This document shows, in pieces, positions 10,801-20,908 of a DNA stretch of 35,449 bases (the stretch's first letter is position 1; every line of letters starts with the position of its first letter). Location: NCBI GenBank assembly GCA_018398765.1, contig JAHBMJ010001130.1:1-35449 (forward strand), given 5' to 3'. The notes below the pieces were generated by a model that saw nothing but the letters and a program-made list of their open reading frames with translations, searched no databases and was not told the origin of the DNA. The position numbers were made by a program, and so were the translations under genes. This DNA comes from Chromera velia (lineage: Eukaryota > Sar > Chromeraceae).

Positions 10801-13285
10801 TTGGGCAAAAAAGAGCTTTGGGTAAACAAAAAGCGGGAGAGAAAGGGACATTTATGAGAGATCGACAGATCAACAGCAATAAAAAGCGACAAGCTAGAGC
10901 AGACAGTCACAGAACAGATACACAATTTGTTTGACGCACATCTACACGTCCGGTCTCTGCAATCCAAGGATTAGTAGCCAGCGGCATCCACGACATCTTG
11001 GGAGCTCCCTCGACTCCAGTCTGCATGCAAGCAGGTCACGCACGCGAGCTGTATAAAAGGCCCAAAACGGTACGCAAAAATTATGAAACGCAGCTAGCGG
11101 ATCAATTCCACCGGATTCATCGTTGGGAAGGGATAGAAGTTTGAATCCTCTGCTGATGGACTTAGAGAATAATGAAGTGCCCACATACAGCCCCTCATTC
11201 TTCAAGAATAAGGAGGCATCAGGCAGATCACCCAAAGTCCGAATCTAGGACAACGCAAAAGGTGAAACACCGCTCGGCTCTCAATAGGGGCGTCAATTTG
11301 GCTGACAGTAAATCTCCCCGGCTGCTTCAATTTGACCCCTTTTTTGAATCCATATGCTGATTTTCAGATGGTGGTACATGTTGGCAAAGAGTCATGCTCA
11401 CTGACTGGACAGCGACGTAACTCTCCATTTACAGAGTGAAGAGTCGCAGGATCAGCTCTACCGCTGTCGAAAGTCTCTACATTCTGTCAGGTCACTTAAT
11501 AACAGATGCAACTTCCAGATGGCCCCTTTCATTTCGTCGGCCGTACTTCTCGATTTCTTCGATCGGAATATGTTTTGAATATTTCGTTCGACTCTTTGGA
11601 CAAGTAGGCAACGATATGGATGGTGATGAGCGCTGTGATTCGCTGCAGAGAAAATCACGCTGAGCTTCTCATGCAGCTGTCAAAGTGCCGGGTTGAAAAT
11701 TGGTCACCGCAGTACCATTCTCTGACCTCGCAGGCACCCAGATTGACGATGTTTAATGTTTTTCCGTTCTTCGCCACAGTTGCCTGCAGCAAAAGGTGAC
11801 AGAAGTAGGAAGGCAAGAGGGAGGGAAGGAGACAGAGAGGGAGGAAGAAGGTGAGGAAAAACATAGAAAGAGGAGAAAAGAGGGAGGGATGGCCGGAGGC
11901 AGTGAAGGGGCAACACGGAAGAGAAATTTGTTGGCGGGAAGATCAAGAGATAGGGAAGGAACAGAGCATCAAAGGACCCGTAAGTTTCAGCTGAATGGGG
12001 AAAGCGAAGATGAAAACAGTCATCATTGCATACGTCCCAGCAAAGAGCAGTACCTCCTCACAAGCAGGATTCCATAAGTGATCTATGGGTTGCGATTGGC
12101 ATACTCTTGGGGCATCTAGCGTTCGAACCTTCCTATATGGAGAGAGCGAATTGAGTAACTCAATTATTCTCATACTGACTGCAATTGCCGGAATTTGCTC
12201 AAACTCTTTCGAAGCGCTCTCCATTGGTTTGCATTCAACGTGAGGAGTCAGGAGCAGCCTGCACGGGCATCAAAGAGGAACGAGAGAAGATCCACAAGCG
12301 GCAGTTTCCTCGTCCCAATGTAGTGAGTATACAGCACCGACTGTTACAAGCTGAATCAGGTTGCCGACCTGTGACCCCCTGTTTTGTGCGAAATTTCAAG
12401 CGATGTGTGAAGAGGCGCATCTGGAGCCAGCTGGATAGACCCAGGTTCATCTGCACAGGTGGAGAGAAGTGAAGTCATACAGGGCTGTCTGAAAGAAGTA
12501 TGTTGCTTTCGAAAACGAAGAGAGGCAAAAGGTAGAATATGGATCCCGAGGTGGCAGGCAGGGAATCAAGCAAAGGAAGAGGCAGAAGGTCAAAAAGGCA
12601 GACAGATATGCAAGGACACAGAGAGGAAGAAGGGTAGACACGCAGACTGGAAGACGCGAGCAGAAGTAGACACGAATACAAATACACGCTTGATCAATTC
12701 GACGGGGAGACTCCCTAGACAAGCCGAGAAGAACGGAGGCCTGCAGGGGCAGGCTGGCAGATGACATGCGGAGGCCCGTACCCCTTACCCACGCACCACA
12801 AACCGAGAAAGTTGGGTTAAGGGGGGGAGAGCAAAACATGCAGGGATTTCTGTCAATTCATTCACTCAGAAAGACACAGAGCAACAAAGCTAGTGTCTGA
12901 CAGTTGAACGGATGAAAACTGACGGACTAGCTGACGAACAGGCGAGCTGTTGGAAAAAGGGACAAACCAATGGATCAACCGACTGATTGTGCCACCTGCT
13001 TGGGAAATCGATAAGACTCTCACATAATGAGTGACTACATGGTATGCAACCCGAAGTCATCCGGGCAGGCTGACGTTGCTGTCTGCTTGAAACTTCTACA
13101 AATACTTCCCCCCTGTCCACACCCCCCTCCTCCGTCAAAGTGCCGTCTGCTCCCACAGACAAAGCGATTCTGTCCCTCTTCCTCTGCCCAGAAGCCTGTC
13201 CCGAGAGAGTTGCAGCGTGGGAGAGGGACAAAAGAGATGCGGCCCAAAAGGACAGAGCCAGAAGAGAAACAAGAGAAGACCTCAT
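7378..13285 (-). CDS. Secreted multi-domain protein with H-type-lectin-like modules (about 19 exons)
   Basis: A hand-built gene model on the minus strand. Exons that are open, protein-like, bounded by AG and GT, and mostly phase-compatible: 13285-13024, 12450-12369, 12258-12054, 11783-11708, 11642-11496, 11356-11271, 11244-11074, 11020-10922, 10627 to about 10544 or 10517, 10456-10311, 10231-10121, 9799-9627, 9392-9330, 9098-8961, 8435-8347, one unresolved exon in 8340-7900, 7882-7781, 7754-7611 and 7452-7378 (stop TGA). The first exon encodes a signal peptide. Repeated blocks of the type 'LxxPxVLVSV' followed by 'GFxLxLxRL' and 'VxWxA' resemble H-type lectin domains, which are secreted sugar-binding modules. 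No membrane segment or GPI-like tail is evident. TGCATGC motifs lie upstream. Introns range from about 50 to 525 bases, and two may be shorter. Individual splice sites are uncertain, but the run of matching phases makes a real gene on this strand likely. Confidence 0.6.
7455..7531 (-). repeat. (CT)n microsatellite acting as intron polypyrimidine tract
   Basis: On the plus strand this is an AG/GA repeat with a few interruptions. On the gene strand it is a CT tract that ends just before the TTGCAG acceptor of the last lectin-like exon. Confidence 0.75.
8347..9098 (-). CDS. Exons 14 and 15: a further lectin-like module
   Basis: Exon 14 (9098-8961) follows AATGCAG and reads LCSLKVRFNEMFQPQCSLPK, then VLVSVWAIVHGKTRADEEN, ending at GTCGGT. 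Exon 15 (8435-8347) follows AATGCAG and reads VFVANVGTVTQCGFDLHLT, then RVARAPEGT, ending at GTGAGC. Joined in phase 1 they give 'LxVxFxxxF...LPKVLVSVWAI...NVxxxGFDLHLTR', again an H-type-lectin-like order. The intron between them is 525 bases and purine-rich on the plus strand. Confidence 0.55.
9330..9799 (-). CDS. Exons 12 and 13: lectin-like module second half
   Basis: Exon 12 (9799-9627) reads KAQTKALTEQGTFAHSLVLE, then NEEFSLRLLRLDSAEAW, then NQVFVDWMAFPKG, ending at GTGGGC. The 'FxLRLxRLD...W......VxVxWMAF' pattern is the strongest H-type-lectin-like signal in the gene. Exon 13 (9392-9330) follows TATGCAG, reads FQMPLSQTGTTQISYTATGK, and ends at GTCAGT. Both junctions keep phase 1. Confidence 0.55.
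10121..10456 (-). CDS. Exons 10 and 11: lectin-like module first half
   Basis: Exon 10 (10456-10311) follows TTTGCAG and reads VGNGEHANIWKRVPLTGGYD, then SSRPLVFASVRTVVPTSNE, ending at a consensus donor GTAAGT. The pattern 'W..V.L...Y...P.VFA...T' is typical of secreted beta-sandwich modules of the H-type lectin kind. Exon 11 (10231-10121) reads NAKDPFLQNWLRAGRNWCQ and ends FADNG before GTGCAC. Phases match on both sides (0 in, 2 to 2). Confidence 0.5.
10517..10627 (-). CDS. Exon 9, boundaries uncertain
   Basis: After an acceptor at ACTCAG the reading TEQRSFGFHVQVRNVEGCKI continues as GFLPSSRF and VDIGLPMSR. The 'VxVRNVxxxxxGF' string resembles the middle of the H-type-lectin-like modules. 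Phase 0 donors exist after 10544 and after 10517. A second frame (SLSAFLQVGSP, then EGSLYVCRLATES) is also open downstream, so the segment between 10544 and 10457 may carry an extra small exon. Confidence 0.4.
10922..11783 (-). CDS. Exons 4 to 8 of the lectin-like gene
   Basis: Five exons chain in phase. Exon 4 (11783-11708) reads ATVAKNGKTLNIVNLGACE. Exon 5 (11642-11496) contains RVERNIQNIFRSKKSRST. Exon 6 (11356-11271) reads YGFKKGVKLKQPGRFTVSQ. Exon 7 (11244-11074) contains GDLPDASLFLKNEGLYVG and ends HNFC. Exon 8 (11020-10922) reads TGVEGAPKMSWMPLATNPWI and ends RVDVRQTNC. The exon 7/8 intron is only 53 bases. Between exons 6 and 7 either a 26-base intron or, with an earlier donor after 11307, a 62-base intron is needed to keep the frame. 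Other frames of the same DNA are poorer. Confidence 0.55.
12054..12450 (-). CDS. Exons 2 and 3 of the lectin-like gene
   Basis: Exon 2 (12450-12369) follows a long pyrimidine-rich intron ending CTGTGCAG and reads EPGSIQLAPDAPLHTSLEI then SHKTGGH. Exon 3 (12258-12054) reads LLLTPHVECKPMESASKEF and later MRIIELLNSLSPYRK, ending before GTACTG. The intron between them is about 110 bases. It holds an open stretch (LIQLVTVGAVYSLHWDEE) in the exon 3 frame, stopped by one TGA, so a different splice pattern here is quite possible. Confidence 0.45.
13024..13285 (-). CDS. Exon 1: start codon and signal peptide
   Basis: The ATG at 13285 opens MRSSLVSLLALSFWAASLL, a hydrophobic core followed by SLSHA and then ATLSGQASGQ, a good signal-peptide cleavage pattern after Ala-24. 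The mature part is polar (QRKRDRIALSVGADGTLTEE) and contains CIPC. The chosen donor is GTGAGA after 13024, which leaves phase 1 and joins the next exon in frame. An in-frame TTG and ACT-TCC-TGT lie just upstream, so the ATG is the natural start. Confidence 0.6.
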
Positions 13286-13499
13286 GCCGTGACAGGAAGT
13301 CAAGCGTGACAGAAGGAAGGCACGGAGATTAATCTCCTGACAGGCAGCTGAAGGAACCCTCTCTCGAACCCGAAGACTGAGGCAACGTATTGGGATCGCT
13401 CAACCTCCCGCAACTACAATGATCGATTGATATTCAGAAGGAGGTGCAAATATCAGAGCACTGAGGGGTCGGAGGTTGAGAGGTGTGTGTGGGTTTAGC

Positions 13500-13700
13500 T
13501 GCATGTCAGATGGAGTGTGCATGCATGACAGAGAGACACTAAAGAAAAATGACTACATATACATCTGACCTGCATGCATGCATGCATACATGCATATATA
13601 CATGCATACTGCTGGGCACTGCGCAAGCTCCGTGCCCAATGGACCCGGTCGGGCGGTGCGTATGTGAAGGCCGTCTATGTAAGTGCATGCATTGCACGCA
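13500..13700 (-). promoter_or_regulatory. TGCATGC motif cluster upstream of the lectin-like gene
   Basis: Overlapping TGCATGCA motifs at 13571-13588 are followed by variants at about 13590 and 13602; others lie at 13520 and 13685. They sit roughly 230-400 bases upstream of the minus-strand ATG at 13285. TGCATGC is a known promoter motif of coccidian genes, bound by AP2-type factors. The role here is inferred from position; the same DNA could be just a microsatellite. Confidence 0.45.
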
Positions 13701-14290
13701 TGTGTTGAAGTGCATGTGTGGTTTTTTGTTGTGCACTCAGCTGTATGATGGAAGCTAGTGTTTGGATTGGAAGTGTGGAGGTTGTAGTTTGTTCGTACAT
13801 GTAATTGATGCGGAAGTTACTGATTTGGGTGCCGATTGGTGAGGAAGTGAGACCAGACATACGCCTGTGTTTCTTTTGCATATGTATATATGTATGTATA
13901 TATCTATCCATGTACCGCAGCCGTCTTCCAGGATTGCACAGAAGATCTGTCAGCGTACAGAAGAACAAAATATACTTAGCCCACCGATCTTTGGGCCAGG
14001 GGTCATGTCTCAACACATTTGCTGCAGCGCGATCTTCTGGTGTTTTGTTCAGCTTGCACACAATTGGTGGTTTTATGGAGGATTCGTGATTTCAGCCTGG
14101 CAGCTACTAAGGTCAGTCATGCAGATAAGAACCATGATACCCTATGTGGGCCCCGGCATGCAATCCCACAAAAAAATCCCATAAAATTTCCTATGCAGAA
14201 GCTTTCTGGGGCCTAAAAGAATCCCACATCTATACATGCACCTGCACCAGCCGATATATTGGCAACCAGACTGAGTCTCCCATCATTCAC
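13700..14290. other. Intergenic stretch, no gene seen
   Basis: Open frames occur on both strands but are short, overlap each other and show no protein-like pattern. TATGTA-type low-complexity DNA occurs near 13880-13910. Confidence 0.5.
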
Positions 14291-14293
14291 ACC

Positions 14294-14338
<45 letters not shown>

Positions 14339-14480
14339 TACATACTAGTATATATTATATATATATATATACATAGAATATACTAGTATATATGTATATA
14401 TATATATATATATATACTAGTATATTATATTATATGTATATGTATATATTATGTATATATATATATATATATATATATAC
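14294..14480. repeat. Compound (TA)n microsatellite
   Basis: Long TA tracts are broken by CA repeats (14327-14338) and by the recurring phrase ACTAGTATAT (near 14346, 14383 and 14416). Confidence 0.9.
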
Positions 14481-14483
14481 ATA

Positions 14484-17015
14484 GAAAAAACCCCCTATCG
14501 CCTCTCAAAGAGCATTCTACCCGGTTATTCGTGTTCCCCAAAGGCTCTTTAGAAGCTGTCCAGTTGATATGATGGGATAGAAGAGGGTCTAGATATCTGC
14601 ATATCCCCTGGAACTCGTGGCTCATCTACTCGGGAATTTTTGGTACCAAAACTTTAAGACTCCTACCAAATTTTCCCTTTCTTGCCCCCCCTTTGCCAAA
14701 CTTTCCCACAAAAGCTTAAATAAAGCAAAAAACACTGCTGAAATCAAAACATCTGACCCATTGAAGGCTGATTTTCTCTAGTCTTCAATACCAAATATTC
14801 CCAAGCTGAAGACCCCTTACTAATTTTTTCAGAGTGGATGGACCGTGCTAGGACTCCTTCATTTCAGCGATGAAGGTCAGGTGGCCATGTGTTGTTCACA
14901 TAAAAAACCTACTACAACCTCCCCTTTAAAGTCTTTAAGTACATCCCATATTATCATTCCCGTTCTTATAAAGGTTGTAGAAAGTTAATTGGTCCATACA
15001 ACGTGATAGAAAGAGGTTAGAAACCCTAGAGCTTTGCTTGCGGATTGATGTCAAGATATGAGGCCAGAATCCCACATTCACATATCAAAATCCAACTTTC
15101 TATACTGCTTACAGAAAGAGCCCCGCCCGCCCATTACTGTTTGCGTTAGAAGCCCCTGCCTATCCCCCAACTAAACACTAATTCACATCTTGGCAGGTGG
15201 CTCCATGGTACAGCACAGGGAAGGACTTTTTTTTGCCTCAACATTCAAATAAGAACTTGACCCGACCACCTTTTGAGTCGGCTTCTTATATACAAAGAGA
15301 GCATGCCAGCTCAAGCGCCCTTAAGAATATACTGGCCAAGGTTGTCCCCACCCACAGTGACTATGGCGAGGCGGCGCATGGGCGTCTTTGGTTTTTACGT
15401 TGGATGGTCGGACTTCACGCTACCCCAGGATCCGCCTTTCACTCTTTTGATGACGGAAAACACAAACATATAATCAGTGCGATACACTGTTAGGGCACAA
15501 TCTTACGGGGAACGTTGGTCGTCAAGTATGAGTGACTTTGAGGTTCGAGAGGTTAGGCTTCAGCTTCACGTATCTTCACGTCTGGTAATCTGGTGGACTA
15601 AAGTTCTGGCGATCAGTCAACCAGTGCCAGCCTGCAACCAATCTGATCTGTCTCAATCATGTCAAGCCCCTTAATGTTTTCTAGAGCGTGTATTCATGCC
15701 ATGTAGGAAGCGTTATGCTCAGGTAAGGACAATGGGTATGGCTAAGGTCTTGTTTGTGATAGATGGATGGAGGAAGGATAAACAGAGTGCCTGGACAACA
15801 GTCACTAGTATCAGCTTGCATCAGATTTGATCACCAACGGTCATTAAAAGCCTCTACAACAACGTTGCGGTTCATTTCGATGCCTGGTGGACGCATTTGA
15901 GACGAGTCAAGAAGGTGGGTATAGCTGGAGGCCTATGTAGACTGAAATCACATTCAGAAGGTGTGTCTGAGGATTGAACCACACTCTACAATGCCTAGAT
16001 TTCATCACCAGAGGATATCAACAGGCTTAGAGACATCCCATAGCACTATTTTAATGGTACAGAAGCCCCATGGATCGCGACTTTTAAATTTTTATGGTGC
16101 GTGTTACAAATGTTAGGTGAGCTCGGAACTGACCTCCTATGTACCAGAGACCAAGTGCTATGATGCACGGAGAGCGGTGGCTTGGAGCATGCGTGTTAGA
16201 CCGTGTTAGATAGTTTGGGGAACATTGGGCCGCTGTCGTTATGCTTTTATCGCAACTGCTTGAAGCGACTAAAGATGTCAAGGCAGGATGTAATTCAGCC
16301 AGTTCTAACTGGAGATGTGGTAGGATGGACATCTGAAAGAATGTTGCGAGCTCAGAGCTAGGCATCCAGGCAGCTAGTAACTGAGGTTCGTCGCTAGGTC
16401 TTTCTGGAGGTCTTAGTCTCAATGGGATAGATTCCGGCTCTACCTTGACTGTCAACAAGCTTGGTCGTGAGCTTTTCTCTTCTTCCTATTTATCAAAGTC
16501 TAGGAGTTGAAGCTGTTCATCAAGCAGCTGAACATCTTTTAGGACTTTATGGTGGTATTCGACGAGCAGTCGGTCGCTTGTCCCATGAAAGTTAGCCGCA
16601 GGGATCTATTAAGGGTTTTCGTTACCTAGTAGATAGTCTTTCTACTAAACTTTGTACCTATTACGCCTTTCATCAAAATCTAGGATCTTTTTAACCTTCC
16701 ACTCTGTCAGACTGAGTCCACTTCTAGGGCCGTTTCTATACTAGCTTCAAACTGCTGCGCGTTTAGCGTAAGCTCTAGGCTAACGGATACTCCTTTGGCT
16801 CTTAAGTACTGGCGGAGCAGATCAGTATCCCCCAAAGCCAGTGCTTGGTAGTCAAAGCTGGCCATCCATCAAATTTCTTGAAGGCTCATCATTTTGACTT
16901 ATTCTCTTGCCCGGTTCTACTATAGTTTATGGGCTGCTTGATTGGCTTCTTTTTCATGTGGCCGGAGACTCACGGAGGATGGGATGGTATGTTTGTCTTA
17001 AAAGCATGCGTACTG
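14484..17015. other. Decayed repeat DNA, no supported gene
   Basis: Phrases such as CCAAATTTTCCC and GCCAAACTTTCCCAC near 14665-14705 resemble the 'CCAAACTTTCGC' family at 27060-27530. A minus-strand open frame at 16084-16458 (contains ELATFFQMSILPHLQLELAE) and a plus-strand one at 15197-15493 look weakly protein-like but have no neighbours in frame and no recognisable motif. Confidence 0.45.
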
Positions 17016-17017
17016 AC

Positions 17018-18351
17018 TAGATTTGATTTGATTTGATTTGAAGTAGGGCTTAACCTTAAATCAAATCTTAGGCTTGAAAAACTTTAGCATGATAAAGCCT
17101 ATTAAATCTTATCAAATCTACTTCAAATCTGACCTTTTAATCTCAAATCTTCAAGGTCAATCCGTTATCCAGTCTCTCAAATCGCACTTTTTTGTGCGGG
17201 AAAAAAAAAAATGATTACAAAAAGATTTTTTCATCGGTTTCATATGAATATGAACGCCTAAAAGCTTTTCTAAATGTCTATTCAGTGAAAAAGAGGTCAT
17301 TCAGTCTATTGTCCAGACATTCAAGTTTTGATTGAGGGTTTGAAGTGGTTCTTTATTGTCCTGTGGCAGTTTTTACGCTTCTTTCTTGCCTTAGGCTCTT
17401 CTTAGGTCCCCCCTTATCAAACCAATTAACGATGTCAAACAATCCAACAGGTCATTACAACAAGAAAGCCGCAGTAGTATACACTGCCGGCTATGTGAAG
17501 AAAGTGTGGCCTGCAGAAAGAAGGAGTAATATAATTGTAAGCTCTTAACTTATATAAGCTCTTAGCTTTCACAATAGCTCATTATAATTTTAAGAGTCTT
17601 AATTTAGCTTTTAGTCTAGGTTTTAATGATTTTTTTATCTCCAGGGCTTTCTAGGATTTGCTAGTGGTATCGACTGTGCCATATCGTCTTCAGTGCTGTC
17701 GAGAGTGACCTCTAGACTTCATGCATGCTGGGGGCGAGTGGGGTGCTTTTTGCCGTCCTAAAGCGGCGCATTTCCACAAAAAACTCGTTTTTATAATTGG
17801 TACGCATCCCAGGGGCAAGTGGGGTGCTTTTTGCCCCCCCTTTTGCATAGAAGACCGGCGTTTTCCCGCAAAAAACTCGTTCTCATTATTAGTAAAGAGT
17901 TAAAAGCTGAAACTTTGTGTAAGAAGACGTTGTAACGATAGAAAAAGAACTATGGAACAGATTTTTTATATCATTTCTAGAAACATAGGCTGCCATACAA
18001 ATTTTGGAAGTTTTATCCGTTTTTTTAACGGTTCTGAATAGTAAAAAAAACGGTATAAAACTTCCAAAATTTGTATGGCAGCCTATGTTTCTAGAAATGA
18101 TATAAAAAATCTGTTTCACAGTTCTTTTTCTATCGTTACAACGTCTTCTTACACAAAGTTTCAGCTTCTCACTCCTTACTAATTATAAAAATAAGTTTTT
18201 TGTGGAAAAGCACCGGTCTCCTATGCAGAGGGGGGAGCAAAAAGCACCCCACTTGCCCCCGGCATACGCAACCTCAAATCTACCTTAAATCTGATCAGAT
18301 TTGAGCTTGAAGCTTAAATTAAATTAAATTAAATCAAATTAAATCAAATCT
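17018..18351. mobile_element. Possible composite element with ATTTGATTTG-type inverted ends
   Basis: The left end, AGATTTGATTTGATTTG at about 17019, is mirrored at 18335-18351 by AAATTAAATCAAATCT. Further inward, phrases of the CAAATCTGACC and CAAATCTACC kind lie on both sides (17100-17155 and 18270-18300). A fold-back element sits inside (17801-18269). A short open frame at 17431-17535 (MSNNPTGHYNKKAAVVYTAG) may be old coding sequence. No target duplication is clear. Confidence 0.35.
17722..18269. mobile_element. Fold-back (long inverted repeat) element, copy A
   Basis: Two arms of about 200 bases are near-perfect reverse complements around 18025-18045; for example CATAGGCTGCCATACAAATT at 17985 pairs with the stretch at about 18070-18090. 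The outer ends carry GGGGCAAGTGGGGTGC and its complement GCACCCCACTTGCCCC. The left end is partly duplicated: 17722-17799 is an extra copy of the first 78 bases. No protein is encoded; minus-strand open frames in the arms are by-products. Confidence 0.8.
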
Positions 18352-18434
18352 GGTCATGATTTGGATAGAAGAACTACGGTAACCTGCAGCCTTGAGTCTA
18401 GCACATAATCCAGTAAGAAATGAATTATCAATAG

Positions 18435-18584
18435 ATGGCTATCGATTCAGTAAACCTGTTTTACGATCTGGTCCTGAAAGGATCGGAACGTTGCCAATAC
18501 ATACGCGTGGGGAATATTGATGATCCACTTTTGTCAGGATTCAAAGAGGCGGATTACGTTTTTGAGCTTATAGTCGCTGAATAA
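18435..18584 (+). CDS. Short isolated ORF, 49 residues, unknown
   Basis: It opens at ATG and reads MAIDSVNLFYDLVLKGSERC then YIRVGNIDDPLLSGFKEAD, ending VFELIVAE. The composition is protein-like, but nothing around it supports a gene. It may be a fragment of a mobile-element protein. Confidence 0.25.
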   Translation: MAIDSVNLFYDLVLKGSERCQYIRVGNIDDPLLSGFKEADYVFELIVAE

Positions 18585-18599
18585 GTCGAGGAGTAGCCG

Positions 18600-20360
18600 C
18601 TTTAAATGATCCAACCGCGTTTGCGTGACCCCATGTGGAAACACTAGGATACAAATTATGTTGAAGCCCTACGAATAGCATAAATGGTACTGGTCCAGTC
18701 TGCGGTCTAGATTTTTTAACGTACTGCTAATTTTGATCAGCAAAGGGAACGCTAGGAATGGGTTTTCTAGTGCATAGAAAATTGGACGGTTTACATTGAT
18801 CAGATAGGCAATAGCACCACTGGCAGGCATTATCTTTTTTTCTTTATTGTACAGGATGGGTACAGAAATAATAAGCCAGGCTGCGCGATCACACGTATTT
18901 GACGCCAACTGATTAAGACTGAAAAAAGGTGCATAAGGTGCTGGTGCTGGTGCAAAAACAAGTTTGCACCTTAAATCAGGTGCAAAACAGGTGCAAAATA
19001 ATGTGTACTGTTTGTCCTATAAAAACTAGGTTTCTAGGGTTGATTTCTAGTGTTTTTAACGGCCAAAAGGCGCCTCAATCAAGGCTTAAAAGCTTTTTAT
19101 GATATAAATTTGCTACATTGATTTTTACTATGTGAAACAACTTAAAATATCACTAGAAATATCAATGAAAAGGCGATAAAAAGCAAAAATTAATAAAAAA
19201 TATGACAATTAAAGACTATATGTCTCTGATTGTCTCATGAGTTCGGTCTCTTTCTAGGTTTCTTTTCTTAATTTAAGCAACGTTTTTCACGTGTTCAATG
19301 TTTGAATATCTTTGGCGCCAGTTGCATGCTGCACCGTAGTCCAGTTTTGTTCCTTTACGGTCCATAAAACCTTTAAACTGCATGATGCCCCTTTGGAGCA
19401 AACTCATGAAGAAAGAAAAACAGTATCTGGGCCAAGGTCAGAAAAGATGTCTCAAGGTCCGAACCCAGAAGGTGGAAGTGGTGACTCGCCATTCCTACTG
19501 TAGGTAGGAGGTATCTAGGGCAATACTACCTGAAGGGCGCTTAAGCTAGAGTGTGCTCCTTGTACTATAGAAGACGACCTGAAGTTGTCTTCAGCAGAGT
19601 CCTTATTTATTTTGGTCGACAGATTTAATTGCTCCCCCGTACTCAACCGGTGTAGCACCTGTTATGGCGGGCATTTGCGTCAACTTAGAGGATTAGTAGA
19701 GGACTTCAACATAAACAAGAGTGGCCCACTGGGACTGTTTTTGCAGACAGGGGGATTGGTCAAATTTTGCTATGTAAACTGGTGTCTGACCTAGCTAAGT
19801 AGAGGTAAGCCATCCGCCAACCATACAAGGATCTCCACCCCATTTTATTGCATTGTACAGGCCAACCATCTTCTAAATACATTCCTGGGAACTAGAATGA
19901 CAGGTTCTAATACTGACCAAGAGCTGCTAGAAGGGGTTTGACGGTCCCCATGAGCAACAGTTGTATACATATATGCACCTGGACGTGATGAGTGGAAGAA
20001 GGAAGTTGGCCATCTTGTAGCACCCCACACATCATTCCATCATATCACAAAGACTAGCAATCTTTTTTAAACTTTGCTAGAAACGAGATTCACCTTCTGC
20101 GAAACTTCCTCGGGGGTGCGGAGTGGACCTTCAGACATGATGAACAACACATGCATGTACACAATTTTATCTCCAGACTCACAAAAATCTGAGCAGACTA
20201 CGGCGGCTCTGCAACGGTCCAGCATCCAACCAATTATAATACACAGACGCTGTATCTCCCTGTAAGTCCTTTATGCCCTATGGTATGCTTTCAAAGTGAC
20301 CACCCAGCCAAGAAAGTCACTCTCTTTCCTCGCCAGTGAACAGCTAAGTGTTCCAGTATA
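18600..20360. other. AT-rich stretch with element fragments
   Basis: A minus-strand frame at 18669-18908 and a plus-strand frame at 19585-19794 look weakly protein-like. The latter contains CSTCYGGHLRQLRGLVEDF then NKSGPLGLFLQTGGLVKF; its CxxC and following basic-hydrophobic order faintly recall the zinc-ribbon start of Merlin/IS1016-type transposases. GGTGCAAAA phrases repeat at 18930-19000. No intact gene is present. Confidence 0.35.
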
Positions 20361-20783
20361 AGCTGCGTATCGATGAGCATGCTTTAGCCTTGTATATAGG
20401 ATTTTGTGGTCCCACAATATATGATTTGGTGGTCTTGCGAGCGAAAATCCGGCCAACCGGCCTAGTTATAGGTGATGAACGCCGCACGCCGTCAGTACAA
20501 AAATCTTTCCGGGACCACAAAATCATGTATGTGCAGACATGATTTTGTGGTCCCGCAAGCGAAAAATGTATAGCTGCGTATCGAACATGCATGCTTTGGC
20601 CTTGCATAGGATTTTGTGGTCCCGCAATATATGATTTGGTGGTCCCGCGAGCAAAAATTCGGCCACCCGCCCTAGCTATAGGTGATGCACACCGCACGCC
20701 GTCAGTGCAAAAATCTTTCCGGGACCACAAAATCATGTGTGTGCAGGCATGATTTTGTGGTCCCACAAGCGAAAAATACAGCT
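20361..20783. repeat. 211-bp tandem duplication with GGGACCACAAAATCAT palindromes
   Basis: AGCTGCGTATCGA at 20361 recurs at 20572, and the two units match closely along their length. Each contains GATTTTGTGGTCCC several times, in both orientations, forming hairpins such as GACCACAAAATCAT with ATGATTTTGTGGTC. A partial third unit starts near 20780. Confidence 0.8.
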
Positions 20784-20908
20784 GCCGCGGGCCTTTTAAT
20801 TTTGCTCTTACATGCGTTATATCGCCCGTCTATGTCACATTGAGAGGAAAAAATAAAAAAAAAGTCAAACAGAGAGAAAGAAACGTACGAACATGCAAAT
20901 TCAAGGAC

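Noticed and set aside
10572-10967. 131-codon minus-strand open frame rich in Ser/Leu/Phe
   Set aside because: It is the pyrimidine-rich intron of the lectin-like gene read through; flanking exons use other frames and have splice sites.
12447-12839. 130-codon minus-strand open frame
   Set aside because: Also a pyrimidine-rich intron; the exon 2 acceptor at 12451 lies at its end.
13571-13608. CRISPR-like or satellite array at the TGCATG repeats
   Set aside because: Units are too short and lack spacers; host is eukaryotic by gene structure.
20344-20766. 140-codon minus-strand open frame
   Set aside because: It follows the 211-bp tandem repeat exactly, repeats with it, and has no protein-like pattern of its own.
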